A stretch of DNA of 64,000 bases from Silene latifolia. Taxonomy: Eukaryota > Streptophyta > Magnoliopsida > Caryophyllales > Caryophyllaceae. Positions 23,383 through 34,653 of this stretch are shown piece after piece (positions within the stretch are counted from its first letter, which is position 1; each line of letters starts with the position of its first letter). The notes under the pieces are model-generated. The model was not told the DNA's origin and made no database searches. It saw nothing but the letters and a program-made list of their open reading frames with translations. The translations under genes and the position numbers were made by a program. Location: contig NC_133536.1 in assembly GCF_048544455.1 (NCBI RefSeq), positions 31,312,152 through 31,376,151 on the forward strand, written 5' to 3'.

Positions 23383-24759
23383 TGTAATACTACGTAATTT
23401 GTTAAGCTGTATACTCGACCGAGTAGAGCCTACTCGGCCGAGTAGAGTTAATTGTGGAGTCTGTTTTGGTTCTGCCGAGGAATACTCGGCCGAGTATGGA
23501 GAATACTCGACCGAGTAGAAGATACTCGGCCGAGTATAGCCTTACTCGACCGAGTATCCGGTCTGGCGAGTGTTATTTTATCGATTTGATTAGGGAATGT
23601 TTAGGGTTATATTATATTCAACGTCAGTTTCTAAAACATCATTTTCCAACCCTAATCATCCTACGATTACTCTAATCACTCCCTAATCACTCCCTAATCA
23701 CTCCCTAATCAGTCCTTAATCCTCCACTGTGTGTACAGTCGTCGTAGTCCTTGCGTTCAATCTTTCATTCCTCCGTCGGTAAGTCCTTATCCCCATGTTT
23801 GATGATTTATATTTTAGGGTTTGTTCTTGATTATGAATTGGGGGAAATGGGGGTTTTGCAGTTAGTGATTGTATTATGTGATTGTTGGTGTAGGTGACGA
23901 TGTGATATTTGTTATGCATTTGTATGGTTGATTGCAGCGTAAGCGGATTGCGAAAAAGTAGGGTTTCCTACTCAGTTTTACAGTTAATTGTTATGGCAGG
24001 ATTGTTTCGTGATTATTGATAACTGCTGATCATCGGAGTATGGGCGTTGTTGTGACGGTGTTGGTGTGGAGAGGTTGTGACAGCTGTGATGCTGTGTGTT
24101 GTGATTGTGGTGGAGTCACTTGCGGGAGTGGCTTCACACCCTAGTTCGCCCTCCGTGGAACCCGCCACGGGAGGGGATGTGCACATTAAGGGACAAGGAT
24201 TTGTTTTAGTCGCTCGTTGATGAGCTGTACTTGGTGGGATCGGCTGCGGTCACCCACTGGCGGCGTGGATTACCTGTTGCGATGGGTAATCTGGCAGGGC
24301 TACATACTTCGGTGTATAGTCGGTTACTATGTGAGATCGGAAGACAGGGGAGTGTGGATGATCAGCTGGTTACCGTGTTGTTTGCCTTACATTGATTGAG
24401 TAATACCGACCCCGTGTTGTTGTTTGTAAAACCTGCGGTGATCCATTCGGGGATGGTGAGCAGACTTGACAGGTATTGCTATGGGTGAGCTTGGGACAGT
24501 CATGGGGGAATTGTCATCATCAGTCGTAGCACCACTATTCGAGTCGTAGTTATGATTTCTAGTTGTTAGACATTTATTTATATTTCGTTGGACCAGTTTG
24601 AGATTTGGTTTTGATGTAAACATTATTTTATTGGTACTTTAATAAATATGCTCAGTTCAGACGCTTTTGATATTTACTAACCTCGGGTAACCGAGGTGGT
24701 AACACACTTTCATGGTAGGGTGGTCCTGGTAAGACACCTTGGTATGAGGGGGTGCTATA
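23383..24759 (+). repeat. 5' LTR of element B
   Basis: 1,377 bp. Starting 29 bp from the end, six copies of TACTCGRCCGAGTA occur at 23412, 23431, 23483, 23504, 23523 and 23543. Four tandem TCACTCCCTAA units follow near 23668-23711. The last base pair of the LTR is TA rather than CA, a terminal mutation relative to the right copy. Confidence 0.92.
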
Positions 24760-25530
24760 AAGTGGTATCAGAGCCGAAGATTCCGGCACCTGAAACAAAT
24801 GAACATAATGAACCTAGGGTGTCTAAATAAAATGAACCCGGGGAGAGTTGTCTGGAGCTACCGCAAAGACTTGGGAGACGTCCCGAAGTCGCATTATGGC
24901 CCTCACAATCTCAAGCCGGTCACCGGGGGGGGGGGGGGGGGGATTTGTTGTGAGTCTATTCAATGCGTGTGTGTAGTATGTGGAACTTGAATGGTTGAAT
25001 CATGTGAAAGGAAGTGAGATGTGTGGAAACATGTGTAAGACATGGTGAAACTTGTTGAAACGGATTTGGTATGAAATATGTTGGCATGTTAAGTGTTTAT
25101 TATGTGGCTTTCAAAAGGGTAGTGATACATGCGTATATGATCATGATGATGTTAATGTTGGTTGTTAGTAATAACATGTGATTAAGGTCTTCCGTCTATG
25201 CATATGAATGTCGTGTTTAATTTTCATGTGGGTATGATAAAAGTTCATCTATCTACTGGTTTCTTGAAGTATTGGGTCGTTGTTGTTTGTTTTATTCATG
25301 TTCAAGTTGTTTTGTTTTGAGAATTTGATTTGTATGAATATCGATTACAAAAGGGTTGTCTTAAAACTATCATAAGTTGAGTTCTAGAAATTATATGGCC
25401 GTGATTCCAAGTTGAGGTGATAGCTTGTCTTCTTAGGATTCTAATGATAGGTCACACGCCCAAAACGACCAAGTAACGAGTGAGATATGACTGTTTTACG
25501 AAAACTAGACGATGCTGAGAATTGTGTTGG

Positions 25531-25716
25531 TACTCGACCGAGTAAAGTAATACTCGACCGAGTAAGGGCTACTCGGCTGAGTATTCCCAATACTCGACCG
25601 AGTAATCCTCTGTGATAATTACGTTCGCTTCTGGAGTCGAAAACTCGGCCGAGTAATATAGTTACTCGACCGAGTATCCTGTACTCGACCTAGTATGCCA
25701 TGTACTCGACCAAGTA
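25531..25716. repeat. Phased palindrome array in element B interior
   Basis: Eight copies of a 14-bp near-palindrome, TACTCGACCGAGTA or one- to two-base variants, start at 25531, 25551, 25570, 25591, 25642, 25663, 25682 and 25703. The spacings are 20, 19, 21, 51, 21, 19 and 21 bp. The same spacing rule appears in the LTR array. Confidence 0.9.
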
Positions 25717-28700
25717 CCTCAGTGGGCGGCTATTTTGAGTCGGTGGCTATATTTTCACCTTAATTTTTAAGTTGGTGGCTATGTTCTTACATTTGTTTTG
25801 AGTCGTGGGGTATGTGTACACGTATATTTTGAGTTTTAACGCATTCTTTTATATATGTGACGGTCTTGATACGTAAGTTACCAAATGTTATGATAGGGAG
25901 AATGCCGGCTTATGAGAGATAAGTGTTGGATAAGGAAGACATGTGTTAATGTGGTTGTGAGAAATAGTCGAAAACAGAAAGGGAAGAATGATGAGCTAAT
26001 CGAGGTAAAAAGCATGTTTTGGGAGATATGGTGAGTGATATAGTCGTGTGTTGAGTAATATAAAAGTAAGTATATATGGGCAAGGATGATGTGAGTGTAA
26101 AGAAACGTGAGAATGAAAGATTGAGATGAGGGATATGAATAGTGACATAGTGGTATGTGTAAGGATTTATGGAGAGAGACGGTTTGGATTGAGTTGGCTA
26201 AGGATGTATGTGATAAAGGGTCGCTATAGAGAGATGGATACGAATGGTGTATAGTGAGATCGAGTTATACCGCGATGGGTAGATAGTGGTCGAGTTTGGG
26301 AATTTGGAATATCTAGAGGTGAGCATAGTATGTAATTCCTTGGGAAATTATCGATATGAGGTAAAATTTTGGTTTTCTAGAGATACGAAAGGGAGATGCG
26401 ACTAATTGAAGAGTAACCATTAGTGTGTAGACTTGATGGTGACAAGGGTGAGAGAGAAGCAAGATGAGAGAGGATAAATGATAAGAAAGAATGATAAGAT
26501 ATTGATATGAATCAATGGAATTAAGGTTGTGGAGCTACGAGAAAATAAACAAATTACTAAAGAGTTAGGTAGAAAGAGGAAGGAGATGAATTATTAATTG
26601 GTATTATTGAGTAAAAAGGGGAAAAGAGGGATGGAAGTAAGTTAAGAGAATGTTGACCGGAGTTAAGGAGCATGAAGGTAGGAAATTATGGATATGTACG
26701 ATAGCCTCACTTCAGGGTGTGAGTTAATAGTTATATAGGAGAGTAGTACGATATGTTAGCCATGAGTTTCGAGGTATTAAGGGAATAAGAAGCTGGTAGA
26801 GTGTTTGCACGATCTGAGATTTTGATGGAGAGTTAGGTAACGATATGATAAAGGATAGAATTGGAAATAATTTTGAGGTAGATTTTGTTGATGGATTGGA
26901 TGTTTCTTATTTGGAATGATAACCAAAGCGAGGAAACGGAGTGTGATATTAAGAGGTGATAGGAAGAGAGTGGTCACATGAAGGATGTTGGTATCACAGT
27001 ATTGTCACTAGTGTTTGAGGATGATGTTACTTTAGGGAAGTTAGTTGTTCTAATGAGGTTGATCTTGTGGAGGTGATTAGTATATTTGGTTGTGAGGGAG
27101 TATAAGATGTAGATATATGAAGTGCTCGCTGGAAGTTGAGCAATAATTGTTATGGCTACATTTGCCGGAGAGGTGATAATTGCGTGTATGAGAGAATTTG
27201 CTATGAAAGGCACCTGAGTTAAGTCGGGATAAGAGGTATTCATTGTCAAGTGGTAACTTACGTGCTCAGGATTGGCTAGCTAGATTCGATTAGGGGTCCA
27301 TGAGGTGTAAAACTTTGTGAGAGGTCCTGGCCTCACGAGTAATAATGCGGCGTGATAGTTACGAGTCATTATGTGTGTGTCCCGCGTCATATGTTATATT
27401 TATATATGTATGTATGATGTCTGTAAGTAATGGTGTGAGATTCCGACCTCAAGAGTCACGGTTTGGATAATATTTATAAGGTTGGTATTTGTGATCCCGT
27501 CTAATATGTTGCGTCGTGATCTGGTAGAGCAGTTTTAATAAAGTCTTGTGGTCAAGGAAGTTGAGCTGAGTCAGTGTTATGAGATTGTAAAAGTTGTGAT
27601 GGCTATCGATGTGGTTTTGTGCACTGTGCACGGTAATTCGTGTTGTGATACGAGTATTTTCGTGTTGTCATCGATCGTTGTTTGTTTACTTCTATTTCTT
27701 GTCAGTGTCGGTCGGGGCATATAGACCGTTGTGTTGTTTCCCGATGTTTCTTACCAGTGTCCGCTTAGGAGTGAAAATAGTGTATGGTATGAGAGAGAGT
27801 TGGGTATGGCCCTGTTGATGTCATGGCATAGTAATATTCTGTTAATGGGACACCGTTGTGAGAGGTTGTTGGAGTGCTTTTGATCTTGTGTTAGATGAGG
27901 CATTGGTGGACATAGTTGTGAAACGAAATTGTGGAACATGTGTGGTATTGAACTTAAAACTACAAGTGGTTTGACACCTTTCCTTGGGACAAGGAGTACG
28001 GAGTTTTAGGACTTAGTATCATGATAAGTCAAGGGTGAGTTTTGTGGTAATAGAAGTGATGAACTTAAAAAGCTAATGTGAGTGTGTAACAATTGTGGAT
28101 TGTGAGTTTAGATCGTGGAGATGAGTGTATAAGTATATAGAAGTGTCTTGTTTTGCGGTAATGTGGAAGAGATGGAGTGGTGGTTATATTGAGGATTTTA
28201 TGATATATGTTATGTGAGTACAAAACAATTGGAGGCACGAGAGCTGATAGAGTAAGAGAACCTTTGATATAGGAATAGATGTAGTAGGTGTCGAGGCTAT
28301 AGGCGGATATCGTTGACATGCGGTCGTGATGAGGATAATCAGAAGATATATTTAAGGATCTAGTATTAGTGAGTTACGAGGACGTAACATTTATCTTAAG
28401 AGGAGTAGGATGTGACAAAGAGAGTTTGATGCTTGTACATATTATAATATAATTGGAAGTTTGAGTGTTGGTGTAGAGTAAAGGATGGATTTATGTTGGA
28501 GTTTATTTTATTACAGGTAATGGCAGTGCTCGTAGTAGTATGATGTTTATGAGTGAGAGTAACGGATTGTGTGAGGATATTTATGTGTGTGAGTAAACTT
28601 CGAGGACGAAGTTCGTGTCAAGGGTGGTAGAATGTAACATTCCGTTTTGATGGTTGGTCTTGTCTGGTGGATTGTCTCGGTAATTGAGGTGCTAGTGAGC

Positions 28701-28855
28701 TTTATAGTAGTGAGACAGAGTTGGCAACACTTATGTTATGGTTATTCAATGGTATTATGGAGTTAGTGTCGAGAGGCTATGTTTTAGTTGAGACGATATC
28801 GTAAGTCGTGTTATGGAAGTTAGTGTTAGGTATCCATGTTTTATAGGTTGGGTTG

Positions 28856-28893
28856 GAACTTCGGGGACGAAGTTCTTTTTAAGGGGGAAAGAC
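28856..28893 (+). promoter_or_regulatory. Stem-loop and polypurine tract of element B
   Basis: An 8-bp stem GAACTTCG/CGAAGTTC (28856-28863, 28868-28875) closes a GGGA loop. It is followed by the polypurine tract AAGGGGGAAAGAC (28881-28893), which directly abuts the 3' LTR. The stem ends 18 nt before the LTR. Confidence 0.8.
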
Positions 28894-31588
28894 TGTAATA
28901 CTACGGAATTTGTTAAGCTGTATACTCGACCGAGTAGAGCCTACTCGGCCGAGTAGAGTTAATTGTGGATTATGTTTTGGTTCTGCCGAGGAATACTCGG
29001 CCGAGTATGGAGAAGACTCGACCGAGTAGAGGATACTCGGCCGAGTATAGCCTTACTCGACCGAGTATCCGGTCTGGCGAGTGTTATTTTATCGATTTGA
29101 TTAGGGAATGTTTAGGGTTATATTATATTCAACGTCAGTTTCTAATCATCCTACGATTACTCTAATCACTCCCTAATCACTCCCTAATCACTCCCTAATC
29201 CTCCACTGTGTGTGCAATCGTCGTAGTCCTTGCGTTCAATCTTTCATTCCTCCGTCGGTAAGTCCTTATCCCCATGTTTGATGATTTATATTTTAGGGTT
29301 TGTTCTTGATTATGAATTGGGGGAAATGGGGGTTTTGCAGTTAGTGATTGTATTATGTGATTGTTGGTGTAGGTGACTGTAACACCCTCATACTCCAAGT
29401 GTCTTACCAGGACCACTCAGGTATGAAGATATTACCATCTCGGTTATCCGAGGCAATGATAATCAAATAAACAATGAAGAAACAACGTTTAAATATAAAT
29501 ACTTAGTGAAGAGTTACAATTCTCAAAACCAAACCAAAAGTGTAATACATGTTCTCAAACTGACTTTCTAACGAAATGTAAATAAACTAATAAGCTACGA
29601 GGAAGACTCCTATCATCATGTCGTGGCAATCCCGGCTATCCCAAGACTCATCTCATACTCTCAATATCTGCTCACCATCCCCGAATGGATCACCGCAGGT
29701 TTACAAAACAACAACCGGGTCAGTACTAATCACACAACTCAATATATATATCAACAATAAGATAAACAGATGACAGCTTAATCACACACACACACAACCA
29801 ACCAATTCCAATCATCTCAATCACCGATCGTCCACCGGACCCGCCCGCCATGGGGAACCGCAGCCGTACCCACCAAATCCCCGCTCCACATAGTGAGCGA
29901 TAACCCTGTCCATTAATGTGCACATCCCTTCTGTGGCGGGTTCCACAGAAGGCGAAACTAGGGCGTGAAGCCACTCCCGCAAGTGACCCCACTCAGCCGA
30001 GGACACGCCTCGAGAACCACAAACAACAATCACAATCACAATCGCAATCACGACCGTCACAATACAATTACTATATCACACAATCAATCTCAACACATCA
30101 ACCAACATCCCATAATGGGACTAATACTGAGTAGGAAATCCTACCCGGAAAGCACACTTTGTCGACGGTCTCTCTCTCGTATCAAAAAGCTTCCTCTATG
30201 AACCCTCCTCCTATCATACAACATATAAATGCTACCAAATCACATACTACTCAAAAACCTCCAAATCCCTATATTAGGGTTTAACCAAATTAAAGGAAAG
30301 ACAATAAAAAGGGTACATAGATCTTACCCTCGACGCAAGGAACTCAACGGTATAACCAACGATGAGAACCGACCTCCCAAACTCCGGGAATTGCTAACAA
30401 TGCAATTATGATGGTGAACTTGCTTGCTTTCTCTCTTAAACAGTAAATTAGGTTTTGCAAAAGTGATTTAGAAACAATGACGGAAGGTTATATATCTTAA
30501 TCGCATAATTAACAAAACCCGAGAAAACTCCCCGTAAAATCGGCTACTCGATCGAGTACCCAAGGTACTCGATCGAGTACCCCCCTACTCGATCGAGTAT
30601 CCTAGCTACTCGATCGAGTACCCAACAGGTCAGAAACTTTTCTAAAACGCAACTTACCCTTACTCGACAGAGTAAGGCCTACTCGATAGAGTACCCAAAG
30701 ACTCATAAATACGGAGTATTACAGTGACGATGTGATATTTGTTATGCATTTGTATGGTTGATTGCAGCGTAAGCGGATTGCGAAAAGGTAGGGTTTCCTA
30801 CTCAGTTTTACTGGTAATTGTTATGGCAGGATTGTTTCGTGATTATTGATAACTGCTGATCATCGGAGTATGGGCGTTGTTGTGACGGTGTTGGTGTGGA
30901 GAGGTTGTGACAGCTGTGATGCTGTGTGTTGTGATTATGGTGGAGTCACTTGCGGGAGTGGCTTCACACCCTAGTTCGCCCTCCATGGAACCCGCCACGG
31001 GAGGGGATGCGCACATTAAGGGACAGGGATTTGTTTTAGTCGCTCGTTGATGAGCTGGACTTGGTGGGATCGGTTGCGGTCACCCACTGGCGGCGTGGAT
31101 TACCTATTGCGATGGGTAATCTGGCAGGGCTACACAGTTCGGTGTGTAGTCGGTTACTATGTGAGATCGGGAGACAGGGGAGTGTGGATGATCAGCTGGT
31201 TACCGTGTTGTTTGCCTTACATTGATTGAGTAATACTGACCCCGTGTTGTTGTTTGTAAAAACTGCGGTGATTCATTCGGGGATGGTGAGCAGACTTGAC
31301 AGGTATTGCTATGGGTGAGCTTGGGACAGTCATGGGGGAATTGTCATCATCAGTCGTAGCACCACTGTTCAAGTCGTAGTTATGATTTCTAGTTGTTAGA
31401 CATTTATTTATATTTCGTTGGCCAGTTTGAGATTTGGTTTTGATGTAAACATTATTTTATTGGTACTTTAATAAATATGCTCAGTTCAGACGCTTTTGAT
31501 ATTTACTAACCTCGGGTAACCGAGGTGGTAACACACTTTCATGGTAGGGTGGTCCTGGTAAGGCACCTTGGTATGAGAGGGTGTTACA
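28894..31588 (+). repeat. 3' LTR of element B, split by solo LTR C
   Basis: LTR parts 28894-29377 and 30724-31588 together match 23383-24759 closely. Differences include a missing 30-bp stretch near 29142 and one fewer TCACTCCCTAA unit. The palindrome array is retained (first copy at 28923, again 29 bp in). Confidence 0.92.
29378..30723 (-). mobile_element. Solo LTR C, inverted relative of B's LTR
   Basis: 1,346 bp from TGTAACACCC to GTATTACA, with target duplication GTGAC at 29373-29377 and 30724-30728. On the minus strand its start (TGTAATACTCCGTA) and its end (reverse of TGTAACACCCTCATACTCC, then CTCGGTTATCCGAGG) mirror the start and end of B's LTR. The middle is diverged, so it is a related family in opposite orientation. 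It carries TACTCGATCGAGTA palindromes at 30545, 30566, 30586 and 30607, plus variants at 30661 and 30680. Confidence 0.9.
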
Positions 31589-32997
31589 ATAGGCTTGAAC
31601 CCATTAGGCAAATCAGTTAGAGTCCAAGTACCATTGGATTCAAGTGCTTCCAATTCTTTATTCATTGCTTGAACCCAAGCAGGATCACTCTGTGCCTGTT
31701 TGAAATTAGCAGGTTCCAGAGTTCCCAACACCTTATCAAGGGAAGCCAAGTAGGCTACAGGATATGAATTAATCTCAAACACAGAAAAAACATCTGAATC
31801 TGGTTTAGAAGATTCAGATTGATGTGCATGGAATTTGCACTGAAAGTCTTTAAACCTTGAGGGTATTCTTGTAGGTCTAACAGACTTCCTAGATGGTTTA
31901 GTAGAATGTGGATTGATCATTGTAACCTTCTGGGAATTGGATTGAATTGAGATAGCATTATCTTCAGTGAGTACTGTATCAGCATTAGTGTCTGTATGAT
32001 TTTCTATATTATGTGTAGTATTATTTGAATTAGCTGGATTTTTTGTGGTATTATTTTCTATTAATGTATTTGTGTTATTATTGTTTTGACTTTGACAAAA
32101 ATATCATCCAAACACTCTTCAGTTGAAGGTGGCACAGAAAGGACTTTTTTAGGTATATTGTCAGAAAAAGGGAAGACACTCTCATGAAACTGAACATCTC
32201 TGCTGACAAATACTTTGTGATCTTGAAGATCATAGAGTTTATAAGCCTTTTGGATATAGGGATATCCAATAAACACACACCTTCTCCCTTTCTCTGCAAA
32301 TTTGTCTTTAATATGGTTGTGTTTGGGTGCATAGCACAAACAACCAAAAGTTCTCATCTCATCATAGCTAGGTGGTGTACCCAACATTATTTCATGGGGA
32401 GTTTTCCATTGTAAAATAGTAGTGGGCATCTTGTTTATCACATAAGTGGTTGTGAGTAAACTGTCACCCCAAAATTTTTTTGGTAAATTGGCATGTAACA
32501 ACATAGCTCTAACAGTCTCTACTATATGTCTATGTTTCCTTTCTACTCTCCCATTCTGTTGTGGTACCCCTGGCACACTCCTCTGATGGAAAATGCCTTT
32601 TTTATTGAACACCTCACTACACTCTTTTTGAAAAATTTATGTTCCATTGTCACTCCTTACAACCTTAACAGTTTTCCCAAACTGATTTTCTATTTCAGCA
32701 AACAAAGTAGATAACAAAGAGAGTACTTGTGTTTTAAACTTCAATAAAAGAGTCCATGTCACTCTGGTATGATCATCTACTATGGTCAAGAAGTGCCCCA
32801 GACAAAGAGGGAACTTTGTAAGGTCCCCATAGGTCCACATGAATCAGTTCAAAAGACTGAGTGGCTCTAGAATTGCTCCTAACAAAAGGCTGTCTATGGA
32901 TCTTAGCCATAAAGCAAGCATCACATTGATATTCAGTTAAACCATTACAATGCAATCCTAGTACATGCCGCATTTTTGCCAAAGACATATTCCCTAG
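31589..32997 (-). pseudogene. Element F pol: integrase and linker to RT
   Basis: From high to low: a GAG-pre-integrase tail (CNGLTEYQCDACFMAKIHR), integrase HVDLWGPYK, VDDHTRVTW, VRSDNGT, then GVPQQNGRVERKHRHIVETV with the catalytic Glu. It continues to FGCLCYAPKHN and RRCVFIGYP, then the linker ending at NGTWTLTDLPNGFKPI. The reading frame shifts near 32800 and 32620 and is broken around 32060-31920. The catalytic D, D and E residues are still present in the pieces. Confidence 0.88.
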
Positions 32998-34522
32998 TGA
33001 TAATAGGAAATTTGTCGTCTACTTCCTATACCAAAACTATTTGTAAAACCCGAAAAAGCGTAGTATTTAGTCGGGGTCGAACTCAAGGATGGCGGGGGTT
33101 GCTACAAAGTTCGATTAGGAGTCAAGTTTAATCAAAATTAAAAGAAAGGGTTTTGGTTATAATCACTAGAGCAGAAGACAAACAAGTTGATGATAATGAA
33201 TACGGTTAATTAAAAGCTAGGGCCTTTGGGGTCATCAATATGGTTTAGGGGCAAACATGAAGATAAAAAAGGGTCAATGGTGAGAGATTAACCTAAGATG
33301 AAGAACCAATGTCTTGGCTATCTTAAAGGTGGCTACTAATTTTCATTAGGTATCACACCCCTCCTAGACACACATCAAGACCCCCAAAAACTTTCATTCC
33401 AAGGGAGAATTAAGCAATAATGGAAGAAAGGCAAAAGCTTTCACTTGAGCAAATCAACAAACACCTTGAGTGCAATGAATAGGAAAGTTAAACAATTTCA
33501 CCAAAGACCAAAATATTCAAAGAATCATGCCCATAAATTCCATAAAGAATCACCATAAACCCTAGAAGGAATCTACTCACTCATGTTAAGGGAAATTATG
33601 CTAAATAGAGAAGAAAAGCAAACAACACAAGGAGGAGACATGATGAATGTTATAGCAATATCAAAAGACAAGGAAAATGTAAACAAATGATAAACAAGTA
33701 AAAGAAAGGAGAGGAATTATACCAACAAAAGGAAAGATGAATGCTTGATTGATTAATAAGAAGGAAAACCCTTCAAAATCCCCAATACAAACTTCAAAGA
33801 ACAAGAGTAAATTATTGATTCTAACTAACAATTACTAATTTCACTAAATATTAAGGAAAGATTAAGGAAAGTTTAAGGCTTGATTAAGAAAGGATTACAA
33901 TTAATAAGGAAAGTTTTTCAGATCTAGGGTTATCTCCAAAATGAATTAAGGAGGGGGTATTTATAGCTTACAATTGTTTAGGTCGAAAATTACAAAAGAG
34001 TTCAAAACGCGGAGAAGGGAGTCTGAGCCGGTGGACCGGCCGCCGGTCATTTGACCGGCACAAAACCCTCTGGAAGTTTTGAGTTCCAATTTAACCATCA
34101 GGTATGGCAAGCCGGTGGGCCGGCCGCCGGTCATTTGACCGGCTCCAGGGGGGTGTCTTCAGCCGGTCGACCGGCTGCCGCCTAGCCGGCTGGGGCTCCT
34201 TCTTCAGGTCTTCAGAAGTCAATGTAAGCTAGTAGGACTCTCAGCCGGTGAACCGGCTGCCGGCCGACCGGCCGGAGTCCTTCTTCTCTTCGATTCACTC
34301 TTCTTCTCTTCACTTCACTCCCCTCTTCTAAGCTTCCCTTGAAAGTTCAACACCTAGCTCCCTTAGCCCTCTTCCTTATGCAAAAATCTGCAGTGAGGCA
34401 TATAAATTTCATAGTACGGGCTAAAGCTACAAAACGGGGCTAAAAAGGGTCAAAACCCGCATGTGATCGGGAAATATGCAAAGAAAAGAAAGGTGAAATA
34501 GACACAAAATGGGGACTCATCA
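32998..34522 (-). repeat. 3' LTR of element D
   Basis: 1,525 bp, over 98% like the other LTR by eye except for a scrambled patch near 34190-34265. It carries GCCGGT..ACCGGC palindromes at 34027, 34042, 34111, 34126, 34161 and 34244. On the minus strand a TATA element (GCTATAAATACC) lies at about 33957-33968. Confidence 0.93.
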
Positions 34523-34540
34523 ACCTCCCCACACTTAACT

Positions 34541-34560
34541 CTTACTCGCCCTCGAGTAAG
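34541..34560 (-). promoter_or_regulatory. Stem-loop beside the 3' LTR of element D
   Basis: CTTACTCG/CGAGTAAG, an 8-bp perfect stem (34541-34548, 34553-34560) with loop AGGG on the sense (minus) strand. It is separated from the LTR by 18 nt that include the polypurine tract (AAGTGTGGGGAGGT on the minus strand). Confidence 0.8.
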
Positions 34561-34653
34561 TCCTAAATCAATGCAAAAGTCGCTACTATAATAGATAAGG
34601 AGAGTGGGTGCACAATATAAGCATCACTCAACTAGAATACTACCTAAGCCGAT

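Larger units (their letters stand above)
24760..28893. other. Interior of element B
   Basis: 4,134 bp, G/A-rich on the plus strand, with stops in all frames and no recognisable gag-pol. Noted inside: the primer site at 24763; an 18-G run at 24925-24942; an array of eight TACTCGACCGAGTA-like palindromes at 25531-25716; a relic second 3' end (stem-loop, purine tract, TGTAAC) at 28596-28640; and the functional-looking stem-loop and polypurine tract at 28856-28893. Confidence 0.7.
23383..31588 (+). mobile_element. LTR retrotransposon B, non-coding interior
   Basis: LTRs start TGTAATACTACG and end GTGYTAYA. The left LTR is 23383-24759 (1,377 bp) and the right is 28894-31588, enlarged by inserted solo LTR C. 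Target duplication ATAGG lies at 23378-23382 and 31589-31593. A tRNA-iMet primer site TGGTATCAGAGCC at 24763-24775 and a polypurine tract at 28881-28893 set plus orientation. The 4.1-kb interior has no pol domains. The LTR type resembles gypsy chromoviruses, so B is probably a non-autonomous relative. Confidence 0.92.

Noticed and set aside
23412-25716. Palindrome array as a CRISPR array
   Set aside because: The spacers are only 5-7 bp and the context is a plant LTR element.
26777-28319. Several minus-strand frames of 60-90 codons in element B
   Set aside because: Low-complexity frames caused by the G/A-rich plus strand, with no gag or pol motifs.
29726-30201. Frames in solo LTR C
   Set aside because: Overlapping frames on both strands of a GC-rich LTR, and no family features.
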